From Oscillospiraceae bacterium (GTDB taxonomy: Bacteria; Bacillota; Clostridia; Oscillospirales; Oscillospiraceae): DNA of 51,665 nucleotides. The stretch lies in the NCBI GenBank assembly GCA_017412765.1, contig JAFPWN010000038.1, forward strand, positions 1 to 51,665, given 5' to 3'. Within the stretch, counting starts at the first letter, position 1. The number at the start of each line of letters is the position of its first letter. A program made the position numbers and the translations under genes. Under the pieces are notes generated by a model. That model did not search any database, was not told the DNA's origin, and worked only from the letters and a program-made list of their open reading frames with translations. Of the stretch, positions 7,445 through 14,719 are shown piece by piece.

Positions 7445-9018
7445 CTGTTTTCGCGTTTCTTAATTATTCTGATGAGATAAACCGCGCCGATACCGACCCA
7501 GACAGCGGCGAGCGCGCCCAAAAGCACCTTCGATTCAGTCGGCAGCGGCTGAAGAGCCGTGGACTGCCCCGCCTCGATGGAGTCAAGGCGGTAAAGGCTC
7601 GTCATATCGGCGTAAAGCTCGTCGATAAACTGATCGTCCACGGTCTTGCCGCGGCGCATACCCTTCGTGACCTCCTCGATCATCTGACCTGCGGCGTCGC
7701 GCAGGGAGGCGGAGCCGTTAAAAACCGGAGTCGTAAAGGTGTTTGCGGTGTGGCTCTGCAGGAGCTTTGCCGCGTCGATCTTGACGTAGTAATGCTCTGT
7801 ATCGGATCCGCGCAGGGAGAGATACTCAACGTAGCTCGGGTCAGACTGCGCCTTCAGCGTTACGGGGAGATATCCCTCGGTCTCGGAGTAGGCGATCTGG
7901 ACTTCGTTCGTGATGAGATACTGCAAAAACAGCCAGCTTGCGAGCACCTCCTGCGGGTCGTCCTTGTTGAATATGCAGGCGGAGGGGCCCTGACTCATCA
8001 TCTGCGGGTGAGAAACGTCGTACTGAGGGATCTCCATTACGACTGTTTCAAAATCGACGAGATTTTCCTTCGGAATGTCGATATTCGGAGCGTCGGTTCC
8101 CATCCACGTCGCGCCGGCGGTGGAATCGACGGCGAAGATGCACTGTCCGGCGTTGAGGAAGTTGCCGGGGTAGCTGGAGATTTTAAATGTGGAGAAGGCG
8201 CGCGTTCCGGCGTGCTCCGCGATCTCGAGGAGCAGGGAGCGGGTAGTGTCGTTGAAGATGAGCACCTCGCCCGCGGCTGTGGAGTAATCCGCGCCCTTCT
8301 GACGGAGCATGCTTATCATCATGTTGTCGGTGGATTTGTAGATAAACGGTATCATGACCTTCTGCCCGTTTACCTTGAAAACGCCGTCGGCGTCCTTTTC
8401 CATCGCCTTTTCGCTGACCTCCCACACAAAATCCCAGGTGAGCATATCGGGCAGCGTGTAGCCGAGCTTTTCGACGAGCGTCTTGTTCACGTAGCACGCC
8501 TCGGTGGAGCGCATGAACGGCAGCGCGTAGCAAACGCCGTCGATGTAGCACTCGGAGAGAAACTGCGGCACGATCTCGCTGACTGTCGGCGCGTCGAACT
8601 TGACCTCGCTGCCGCCGAGACCGTATTTAGCGTTCACCATCAGCTCATCGAGCGGGACTACGACCTCGGAGCCGGTTTTATAGGTTGCGATATGGTCGGG
8701 GTAGGTGATGCAGATGTTCGGGGTAGTGTTCGTCGCGATATTCGTTATTACGTCCTGATATATCCTGCCGTAGTCGGTGTAGAGGCGGAGATTGACCTCG
8801 ATGTTGGGGTAGAGCGCCTCAAAATCCTCGATCGCCTTCTGATAGATGGCGGTCTGATACTTGTTAGTATCGTTCTTTGCCCAGAAATTCAGATCAAAGT
8901 GACGCGAGGAGTCAAATTCCTCGGGCGGCACGAAGCTCTCCCGGCTGACGTTGCCGTGGCAGGCGCTGAGAGAGAGAACTACGGCGAGAGCGATAAGGAG
9001 CGAAAGAGCCTTTTTCAT
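7441..9018 (-). CDS. Sugar ABC transporter substrate-binding lipoprotein with C-terminal membrane helix
   Basis: 525 aa, family 1 (MalE/UgpB-like) extracellular solute-binding protein. A signal peptide ends in LSAC (Cys20). The body shows the usual pattern: FWAKNDTN near the start, then DFEALYPNIEVNL, PDHIATYKTGSEVVPLDEL-like hinge segments and a late QGPSACIF...WLFLQYLITN segment. Unusually, the last ~29 residues form a hydrophobic helix followed by RIIKKRENS, a second potential anchor with a cytosolic positive tail. The start was placed at the ATG at 9018, giving the signal peptide and a 4-nt ATGA overlap with the upstream permease; the frame stays open further upstream but without a signal. 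It is the last gene of the importer operon. Substrate unknown, probably a sugar or glycerol-phosphate-like compound. Confidence 0.85.
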   Translation of the reverse strand: MKKALSLLIALAVVLSLSACHGNVSRESFVPPEEFDSSRHFDLNFWAKNDTNKYQTAIYQKAIEDFEALYPNIEVNLRLYTDYGRIYQDVITNIATNTTPNICITYPDHIATYKTGSEVVVPLDELMVNAKYGLGGSEVKFDAPTVSEIVPQFLSECYIDGVCYALPFMRSTEACYVNKTLVEKLGYTLPDMLTWDFVWEVSEKAMEKDADGVFKVNGQKVMIPFIYKSTDNMMISMLRQKGADYSTAAGEVLIFNDTTRSLLLEIAEHAGTRAFSTFKISSYPGNFLNAGQCIFAVDSTAGATWMGTDAPNIDIPKENLVDFETVVMEIPQYDVSHPQMMSQGPSACIFNKDDPQEVLASWLFLQYLITNEVQIAYSETEGYLPVTLKAQSDPSYVEYLSLRGSDTEHYYVKIDAAKLLQSHTANTFTTPVFNGSASLRDAAGQMIEEVTKGMRRGKTVDDQFIDELYADMTSLYRLDSIEAGQSTALQPLPTESKVLLGALAAVWVGIGAVYLIRIIKKRENS

Positions 9019-9851
9019 CCCTTTGTGCCTCCCCTCGAAACGCCGGCCATTATCTTCTTCCGGAAGATGAGGAAGAGGATTATGAGCGGCAGGCTGATTA
9101 CGACCACTGCCGCCATCATCGCGGGTATGTTCTCGCGGCCGAAGCCGTTTTCGCGTATCTCCTGGATACCGTTCGATACGAGGAAATACGCCTCGTCGTC
9201 GGTAATGAGGCGCGGCCAGACGTAGCTGTTCCAGCACTCGATGACCTTGAGTATCGTGATAGTCACGATAGTGGGCTGCGAGATCGGTATCATGACCTTG
9301 ACGAGGTACTTGAAGTCGCTCGTTCCGTCGACCTTCGCCGCCTTATACAGCTCGTCGGGGATCTCAGCGAAGTTCTCTTTTAAAAGGTAGATATAGAATA
9401 TGCTCGTTATGCTCGGGAGAATGAGGCCGAGGAAGGTGTTTCGCATACCGAGGGAGGTTATAGTCTGAAAGTTTGTGATGATAACAAGCTCGTTCGGTAT
9501 CATCATAAGGCTCAGAAACAGCGTAAACACCAGATCCTTGCCCTTGAATTCAAGCCTTGCGAACGCAAAAGCGGCGAGGATCACGACAACGAGCATCACG
9601 GCGGTCGTGATTATCGTAAAGATCAGCGTGTTGAGGAAGTATTTTGCGAGCGGCACCTGAGTGAACGCCGCGACGTAGTTTTCAAGGGTGGGGGAGAGGG
9701 TAAAAAACTGCGGAACGTACTCGCCGTTGTAGCTTGAATAGCTCTTGATGCTCGTCAGCACCATCCAATAGAACGGGAAGATGACCATTATCGCCCATAT
9801 CGTCAGGAAAATATAAATGAGCACCTTGCCGACGGAAACCTTGTTTTTCAT
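9015..9851 (-). CDS. Sugar ABC transporter permease (MalG/UgpE family)
   Basis: 278 aa with six predicted membrane helices. The cytoplasmic EAA loop, which docks onto the ATPase, reads EIPDELYKAAKVDGTSDF in the second half, the classic form for carbohydrate uptake permeases. The N-terminal helix is followed by the typical short SIKS motif and an extracytoplasmic segment. Its start follows the preceding permease by 12 nt with a GGAGG in between, and its stop overlaps the binding protein start by 4 nt. It forms the translocation channel with the permease at 9864-10751. Confidence 0.92.
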   Translation of the reverse strand: MKNKVSVGKVLIYIFLTIWAIMVIFPFYWMVLTSIKSYSSYNGEYVPQFFTLSPTLENYVAAFTQVPLAKYFLNTLIFTIITTAVMLVVVILAAFAFARLEFKGKDLVFTLFLSLMMIPNELVIITNFQTITSLGMRNTFLGLILPSITSIFYIYLLKENFAEIPDELYKAAKVDGTSDFKYLVKVMIPISQPTIVTITILKVIECWNSYVWPRLITDDEAYFLVSNGIQEIRENGFGRENIPAMMAAVVVISLPLIILFLIFRKKIMAGVSRGGTKG

Positions 9852-9863
9852 ATTTCCGCCTCC

Positions 9864-10751
9864 TTAATAGTGAGCGTTCTTCTTGGAAACAAGAAGATTG
9901 ACTGTTGTGATCGTGAGAACTATGGCAAACAGCACCAGCGCCGCCGCCGAGGCGTAGCTCGGGTAGCCGCCGGAGTCGCCGTAGAGCATATCGTAGACGT
10001 AGCCGACGATGGTGTTCATTCCCGCGGCGTTGAGATTCGTGCCGAAAAGCGCGACCGCGTCGGAATACGCCTTGAACGCGCCGATGAAGCCGGTTATCAC
10101 GAGATAGAAGATCATCGGGCTGATCATCGGAAGCGTGATCTTCGTGAAAACGCGCCAGGACGGGGTAGCGTCCACCTGCGCGACCTTATAATAGTCGCGG
10201 TTGACGGAGGCGAGCGCGCTTGTGAGAATGAGGATCTTGAACGGCATTACGATCCAGATCGTGTAGAAGCAGAGAACGAACATCTTCGCCCAGTACGGGC
10301 CGTCGATGAAATCAACGCTCCTGCCCCCGAAGAAGTTGATGAGGAGATTTACAAGACCCTCGGAATACGCCGTCGGCTTGAAGAGTATCATAAAAACGAG
10401 GCCGACCGCCAGCGTATTCGTGACGTAGGGGAGAAAGTATATGGTCTGGAAGAGATCCTGAAGCTTTTTGATGGAGCTGAGACCGAGCGAGATGAGAAGC
10501 GCAAGCCCCGTCGAGAGCGGAACGGTGATTACGACGAGAATCAGCGTGTTTTTCACCGCCTGCAAAAAGTACGGATCGCGCAGAACGTAGTTGAAGTTGA
10601 AGAGTCCGACCCCGAAATACGTCTGCGAGGCTGAGTTGTAGCCCTCCTCGACCGAGTAGATAAAGACGTCGATGAGCGGGTAGACCATAAAGACCGCCAA
10701 AAATACTATCGCGGGCAGCAGGTACAGCCAGCCCTTGAGGTTGTTTTTCAT
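9864..10751 (-). CDS. Sugar ABC transporter permease (MalF/UgpA family)
   Basis: 295 aa, six predicted helices, beginning with a short cytoplasmic tail and the helix YLLPAIVFLAVFMVYPL that is characteristic of UgpA/LacF-type permeases. The EAA loop region contains NRDYYKVAQVDATPSW, the Asp/Gly-rich coupling helix. It starts with a 4-nt overlap on the ATPase stop codon. No large extra domain is present, unlike MalF of enteric bacteria. Confidence 0.92.
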   Translation of the reverse strand: MKNNLKGWLYLLPAIVFLAVFMVYPLIDVFIYSVEEGYNSASQTYFGVGLFNFNYVLRDPYFLQAVKNTLILVVITVPLSTGLALLISLGLSSIKKLQDLFQTIYFLPYVTNTLAVGLVFMILFKPTAYSEGLVNLLINFFGGRSVDFIDGPYWAKMFVLCFYTIWIVMPFKILILTSALASVNRDYYKVAQVDATPSWRVFTKITLPMISPMIFYLVITGFIGAFKAYSDAVALFGTNLNAAGMNTIVGYVYDMLYGDSGGYPSYASAAALVLFAIVLTITTVNLLVSKKNAHY

Positions 10752-11848
10752 TTTGCCACCTCATAGTACACGCGCTCGCCGGTCTTAGCGTCGAAAAGAT
10801 GCACCTTTGCGGGTTTAAGGTCAAAGCGCACCGTTCTGCCGCTCTTTACCTTGTCCTCGGAGGGGATTATCGAGCGCACCGATACGCCCTCCATGCACTT
10901 GTGGGTCGAAACGACCGAGGTGTCGCGGCCCATGACCTCAACTCTCGTGAGGTCGCAGGTGAAGCGGCCGTTTTCGTTCAGCACGAAGCCCTCGGGCCTG
11001 ATGCCGACAGTTATATCGCCGTCCGGCACGCCCTTTATATCGAGCACCGCCTCGGAACCGATCATCAGCCTGCCGGCCTTTACGCTGCCGCGGAATACGT
11101 TTATCGGCGGCGTGCCGAGAAACTTTGCGACAAATAGGTTCTTCGGATCGTCGTAGACCTCCTGCGGCGCGCCTATCTGACGGACAACGCCCTTTTCCAT
11201 GACTACGATCATATCGGAGATGCTCATCGCCTCCTCCTGATCGTGAGTTACGAAGACTGTCGTGATGCCGGTCTCGTTCTGTATGCGACGCAGCTCCTCA
11301 CGGGTCTGAAGCCTAAGACGCGCGTCGAGGTTGGAGAGCGGCTCGTCGAGCAGCAGAACGCGCGGCATTTTGACGAGCGCGCGGGCGATCGCAACGCGCT
11401 GCTGCTGACCGCCGGACATCTGCGCCGGCTTGCGTTCCATAAGACCGTCGATCTGCACGAGCTTCGCCGCCTCGAGAGCGCGGCGATCCATCTCCTCGTT
11501 CGTGAGCTTGTCCTTCCCGCGGAAGTTTTCAAGCGGGAAGCGGATATTCTCGCGCACCGTGAGGTGAGGGTAGAGAGCGTAATTCTGGAAAACGAGCCCG
11601 ACGCCGCGCTTTTCAGGCGGCAGACCGGTCACGTCTGTGTCACCGAAATAGATTTTTCCGTCCGTCGGGGTCTCAAGTCCGCTTATGAGGTTCAGCGTCG
11701 TCGATTTGCCGCAGCCCGAGGGGCCGAGCAGACCGATGAGCTTACCGTCCGGTATTTCAAAGGTAAAATCGTCCACCGCGCGGACGGGCTTGCCACCCTT
11801 TGTGCGGGAAGGATAGATCTTCGTGAGATGGCTGAGAACAACTTTCAT
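10748..11848 (-). CDS. ABC transporter ATPase, UgpC/MsmK/MalK type
   Basis: 366 aa. Walker A GPSGCGKS (residues 42-49), Q-loop VFQNYALYPH, signature MSGGQQQR, Walker B LLLDEP and H-loop VTHDQ are all intact. Residues ~240-366 form the C-terminal regulatory domain typical of MalK/UgpC, often of the TOBE type. The start at 11848 is chosen because GGAGGG lies upstream and the protein begins MKVVLSHLTK; an upstream extension of the frame has no ribosome-binding site. It is the first gene of a four-gene operon (ATPase, permease, permease, binding protein), an order in which the binding protein is distal. One such ATPase often serves several sugar importers in Firmicutes. Confidence 0.92.
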   Translation of the reverse strand: MKVVLSHLTKIYPSRTKGGKPVRAVDDFTFEIPDGKLIGLLGPSGCGKSTTLNLISGLETPTDGKIYFGDTDVTGLPPEKRGVGLVFQNYALYPHLTVRENIRFPLENFRGKDKLTNEEMDRRALEAAKLVQIDGLMERKPAQMSGGQQQRVAIARALVKMPRVLLLDEPLSNLDARLRLQTREELRRIQNETGITTVFVTHDQEEAMSISDMIVVMEKGVVRQIGAPQEVYDDPKNLFVAKFLGTPPINVFRGSVKAGRLMIGSEAVLDIKGVPDGDITVGIRPEGFVLNENGRFTCDLTRVEVMGRDTSVVSTHKCMEGVSVRSIIPSEDKVKSGRTVRFDLKPAKVHLFDAKTGERVYYEVAK

Positions 11849-11882
11849 ACTTATACCACCCTCCGGTGCAAAAATATACATT

Positions 11883-11911
11883 ATTATATAATACAGCGCA
11901 TAAAAAAGCAA
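11883..11911 (-). promoter_or_regulatory. Predicted sigma-A promoter of the sugar importer operon
   Basis: On the minus strand: -35 TTGCTT (11906-11911), 17-nt spacer, -10 TATAAT (11883-11888). The predicted start near 11876 gives a ~28-nt leader carrying GGAGGG. Confidence 0.75.
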
Positions 11912-12053
11912 TAAAAAAGCCGAACATGTGACTTGAAATGAGATTAAATGAACGAAGAATCTGCAATATGACAAATATTTTTTCACTTAACGGACATTTT
12001 TTGTGTATATACGACAAAAGTTTAAAGACAGCTTAATTGTAGCCTAAAAAAGC

Positions 12054-12082
12054 TTGATTTTTCAAAAACGATATGTTAAAAT
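12054..12082 (+). promoter_or_regulatory. Predicted sigma-A promoter of peptide importer 1
   Basis: -35 TTGATT (12054-12059), 17-nt spacer, -10 TAAAAT (12077-12082). The predicted start near 12089 leaves a ~168-nt untranslated leader before the binding protein ATG. Confidence 0.65.
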
Positions 12083-12088
12083 TCGGTT

Positions 12089-12256
12089 TATCGTAGGGAA
12101 GGGTATATTTTCAGCCATTATTTGAAAGTGCCGGGAAAATAAATTGCATTTTCTTTTCTTAGGCAACGGATAAAACCGGCAAAGCCCGCCTTACTTATTC
12201 AGTAATTATTCGCTCTATGCGTTTAATGGAAATTTTATTTTGGAGGAAATGGAAAC
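12089..12256 (+). promoter_or_regulatory. Long leader RNA with alternative stems
   Basis: The leader can form at least three mutually overlapping pairings: TGCCGG (12129-12134) with CCGGCA (12176-12181), GAAAAT (12135-12140) with ATTTTC (12148-12153), and TTGC with GCAA inside the first. The ribosome-binding site TGGAGGAAA lies at the 3' end. I recognise no known riboswitch consensus. A regulatory role is inference from length and pairing only. Confidence 0.35.
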
Positions 12257-12331
12257 ATGAGTAAGAAACTTACCAAGGTCATTGCTCTTGCACTGGCGCT
12301 CGTAATGGTACTCGCTCTCGCTGCCTGCGGC
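12241..12331 (+). repeat. 5' cassette shared with the second peptide-binding protein gene (copy 1)
   Basis: Ribosome-binding site plus signal-peptide codons. It matches 21351-21441 at 84 of 91 positions, including an unbroken 30-nt identity that begins at TGGAGGAAAT and covers the ATG and the codons for MSKK. Confidence 0.9.
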
Positions 12332-14485
12332 AACAACACCACCACGCCCGCAACCAACAACGAGACCCCCACTACCAATAACGACACCCCCGCAACCAAC
12401 AATGACACCCCCGCAACCAACAATGACACCCCCGCCACCACCCCCGATGAGCCGGATCCCGTAGAGGAAGAGCCTGCTTACCTCACCTTCGGCGAGGGCA
12501 CCTATGAGCGCGGCGACGACGAAGAGATCTATGACTGGGCTCTCGGCGGATACGCTGCTCTCCTCGACGAGGCAAAGGCCGCTTCCAGCATCAGCGAGAG
12601 ATTTGTTATCTTCGCTAAGGCTGAGGCTTACCTCCTCGACTCCGCTGTCATGATCCCGACCACCACCCAGGGCGGCGCCTACACCATCAGCCGTGTAGCT
12701 CCCCGTACCGTTCCTTATGTCCAGTGGGGCAACGATGACGATCGTCTCTTCGGCATGGTCATCTCCGATGAGTTCCTCACCCCGGCTGAGAGAGCTGATC
12801 TCTTTGCTATGTGGGACGAGGCTGTAGCTGCTCAGGATGCTTCCAAGTATGATCCTGCTGCTTACCTCGTAAGCAAGGGCCACACCATCCAGAACACCTA
12901 CGCTACCACCTTCCAGACTGCTCCTGTCACCATCGACTGGCTTAACACCTCTTCCCAGTCCGATACCGAGATCACCGTTAACTGCGTTGACGGCCTTGTT
13001 CAGTACGACGGCCTCAACATCATGAACGGCGCTCTTGCTGACAGCTGGACTGTTTCCGACGATGGTCTCACCTACACCTTCCACATCCGTGAGGGCGCTA
13101 AGTGGTACACCACCGAGGGCAAGGAGTATGCTGACGTTACCGCGGGCGACTTCGTTGCCGGCTTCCATCACATGCTCGACACCCAGGCCGGTCTTGAGTG
13201 GCTCGTTGAGGGCGTTGTAGCAGGTGCTTCCGAGTACCTCGCCGGCGGCTCCTTCGACGCTGTTGGCTACAAGGCAGTTGATGATCACACCCTCGAGATC
13301 ACCCTTGAGGCTCCGACCAGCTACTTCCTCACCATGCTCACCTACAGCTGCTTCCTTCCGATCTGCGACAGCTTCTATCAGGCACACGGCGGCGTTTACG
13401 GCATTGACGCTTTCGCTGCTGCTTCCGCTGACACCAACACCTATACCTACGGCAAGTCCGAGGACGTTGCTTCCCAGGTTTACTGCGGACCCTTCCTTCT
13501 TCAGAAGCTCCAGCAGGATTCCGAGATCGTCATTGTAAAGAACCCCAACTACTACAACGCAGACAAGGTTACCCTCGAGTCTGTCCGTTGGGTCTATGAT
13601 AACGGCGAGAACCCCCTCCAGACCTATGCTGACGTCGTTTCCGGCGTATATGCCGGCACCGGCCTCTCCGCTTCCACCGGCACCCTCGACGCTGCCAAGG
13701 AAGACGGCAACTATGACAAGTACGCTTACATCTCCGAGACCACTTCCACCTCTTACTTCGGCGGTCTCAACCTCAACCGCGGTACCTTCCAGCTCGAGGG
13801 CGGCGCTGTTGCTTCCCCGAAGACCGAGCAGGAGAAGATCGACACCGCAGTTGCACTCTCCAACAAGAACTTCCGCAAGGCTCTTCAGCACGCCTTCGAC
13901 AAGAAGACCTACAACGGCGTAAGCCGCGGCGCTGACCTTGCTGAGACCAACCTCCGCAACATGTACACTCACCCCGAGTTCGTTTCCATCACCGAGGATG
14001 TTACCTATGACGGTCACACCTTCGCTGCCGGTACCTTCTATGGCGATATCGTCCAGGCCTTCGTTGACGATCTCGGCTGCAAGATCACTGTTAAGGACCA
14101 GGTAGACGGCTGGTACAATGCTGACGCTGCCAAGGAGTACCTCGAGGCTGCCAAGGCTGAGCTCGGCGACGCCGTTACCTTCCCGATCAAGATCGACGTT
14201 GTTTACTACTCCGCTTCCGACGCCAACACCGCTCAGGCCAATGCTTACAAGGCAAAGGTTGAGGAGACCCTCGGCGCTGAGAACGTAGTCGTCAACCTCG
14301 TTGAGGCCACCACCTCCGCTGACTACTATGCTTCCGGTTACCGTGCATCCAACGGCGAGGCCGGCAACTTCGATATGTTCTACGGCTCCGGTTGGGGTCC
14401 TGACTACGGTGATCCTTCCACCTACCTCGACACCTTCCTCGGCGAGGGCGCTGGTTACATGACCAAGGTCATCGGCCTCTTCTAA
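12257..14485 (+). CDS. Peptide-type substrate-binding lipoprotein, apparently circularly permuted (system 1)
   Basis: 742 aa. Signal peptide and lipobox LAAC (Cys24), then four heptads of the type ATNNDTP (32-59). Residues 215-742 follow the SBP_bac_5 (OppA/DppA) order: NGALADSWTVSDDGLTYTF and HIREGAKW near the beginning, then VKNPNYYN, NFRKALQHAFDKK, and WGPDYGDPSTYLD just before the stop. The usual final ~120-residue segment is absent there. It is found instead at residues ~74-190: SERFVIFAKAEAYLLDSAVMIP followed by SRVAPRTVPY matches the canonical C-terminal 'R..lf.eAE..L...a..iP' element. All parts are thus present once, in rotated order. The gene uses strongly biased codons (GCT, ACC, TTC, GAC), suggesting high expression. 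It is followed by a hairpin and then oppB. Ligand unknown; oligopeptides are the default for the family. Confidence 0.85.
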   Translation: MSKKLTKVIALALALVMVLALAACGNNTTTPATNNETPTTNNDTPATNNDTPATNNDTPATTPDEPDPVEEEPAYLTFGEGTYERGDDEEIYDWALGGYAALLDEAKAASSISERFVIFAKAEAYLLDSAVMIPTTTQGGAYTISRVAPRTVPYVQWGNDDDRLFGMVISDEFLTPAERADLFAMWDEAVAAQDASKYDPAAYLVSKGHTIQNTYATTFQTAPVTIDWLNTSSQSDTEITVNCVDGLVQYDGLNIMNGALADSWTVSDDGLTYTFHIREGAKWYTTEGKEYADVTAGDFVAGFHHMLDTQAGLEWLVEGVVAGASEYLAGGSFDAVGYKAVDDHTLEITLEAPTSYFLTMLTYSCFLPICDSFYQAHGGVYGIDAFAAASADTNTYTYGKSEDVASQVYCGPFLLQKLQQDSEIVIVKNPNYYNADKVTLESVRWVYDNGENPLQTYADVVSGVYAGTGLSASTGTLDAAKEDGNYDKYAYISETTSTSYFGGLNLNRGTFQLEGGAVASPKTEQEKIDTAVALSNKNFRKALQHAFDKKTYNGVSRGADLAETNLRNMYTHPEFVSITEDVTYDGHTFAAGTFYGDIVQAFVDDLGCKITVKDQVDGWYNADAAKEYLEAAKAELGDAVTFPIKIDVVYYSASDANTAQANAYKAKVEETLGAENVVVNLVEATTSADYYASGYRASNGEAGNFDMFYGSGWGPDYGDPSTYLDTFLGEGAGYMTKVIGLF
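12350..12433 (+). repeat. Four 21-nt tandem repeats encoding a Thr/Asn/Pro linker
   Basis: Four in-frame copies encode A/T-TNN-E/D-TP heptads just behind the lipidated Cys. Copies 3 and 4 are almost identical in DNA. It is likely a flexible spacer between the membrane and the binding domain, and slippage could change copy number in steps of seven residues. Confidence 0.9.
12497..12826 (+). other. Displaced C-terminal-type segment of the SBP_bac_5 fold
   Basis: Encodes residues ~81-190. The order YDWALGGYAALLDEA, then the ERF...AEAYLL...IP element, then SRV...PY and a closing TPAERADLFAMWDEA helix is what normally closes an OppA-type domain. Here it precedes the canonical N-terminal part, which starts near codon 215 (12899). 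Confidence 0.7.
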
Positions 14486-14515
14486 TTTCCGCATTTAAGG
14501 TTTCAGTTTAAGATG

Positions 14516-14553
14516 ATACATAGCTGGACCTCGGTCCAGCTATGTATTGTTTT
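14516..14553 (+). terminator. Terminator-like hairpin between binding protein and oppB (system 1)
   Basis: A perfect 15-bp stem (14516-14530 with 14533-14547) with a minimal loop is followed by TGTTTT. It sits 31 nt behind the binding protein stop. Since permease genes follow without a clear new promoter, it probably allows partial read-through, keeping membrane components below the binding protein. Confidence 0.7.
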
Positions 14554-14580
14554 CATATCTGCCGTTTTTCGTTCTCCGGA

Positions 14581-14644
14581 GTGGAAAGTTAAGCTTTTTC
14601 TTCAAGAAGCTGCTTTCTTTTGAAGACGGAGCTTAACTTTTCAC
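14581..14644 (+). promoter_or_regulatory. Long imperfect hairpin in the oppB leader (system 1)
   Basis: GTGGAAAGTTAAGCT (14581-14595) pairs with 14630-14644 at 14 of 15 positions. Inside, TCTTCAA (14599-14605) pairs with TTGAAGA (14620-14626). No T tract follows, so it is not a terminator. It may stabilise a processed oppB-F transcript or act as a regulator of read-through. An analogous hairpin occurs at 23999-24042 in system 2. Confidence 0.6.
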
Positions 14645-14670
14645 ACATCGCTCACCCCCATCCTAAAAAG

Positions 14671-14719
14671 AAGGAGGAAGTGGCTTTCGTTTTTATAACT
14701 TTAGCCATTTAAATTAGTA
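14671..14719 (+). promoter_or_regulatory. Remote Shine-Dalgarno with bridging hairpin ahead of oppB (system 1)
   Basis: A strong AAGGAGG (14671-14677) lies 42 nt before the ATG at 14720, too far for direct use. The intervening DNA can pair AAGTGGCT (14678-14685) with AGCCATTT (14703-14710), eight pairs including one G-U. Folding would leave 9 nt between the base of the stem and the ATG. No closer ribosome-binding site is present. Confidence 0.5.

Larger units (their letters stand above)
11849..12256. other. Divergent intergenic region between the sugar and first peptide importer
   Basis: This 408-nt AT-rich stretch has no coding sequence I can support. It holds the minus-strand promoter (11883-11911), the plus-strand promoter (12054-12082) and a long plus-strand leader (from ~12089 to 12256). 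The ~140 nt between the two promoters has short A/T runs and no clear operator. Confidence 0.7.

Noticed and set aside
12100-12200. Resemblance of AAAACCGGCAAAGCC to parts of a c-di-GMP (GEMM) riboswitch
   Set aside because: The remaining conserved GEMM elements and stem order are absent; only a generic structured leader is claimed.
12350-12433. Regular 21-nt repeats considered as a CRISPR-like array
   Set aside because: The repeats are in-frame, have no spacers and encode an ATNNDTP linker directly behind a lipobox.
12257-14485. Frameshift or gene fusion as the explanation for the odd order in the system 1 binding protein
   Set aside because: One uninterrupted frame with uniform codon bias covers signal peptide, displaced segment and core, and each fold element occurs once, which fits rotation better than fusion of two partial copies. 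Misassembly remains untested.
14680-14712. Possible 10-codon leader peptide starting GTG behind AAGGAGG
   Set aside because: Only 2 nt separate GGAGG from the GTG, too close for initiation. A bridging hairpin to the oppB ATG explains the site better.
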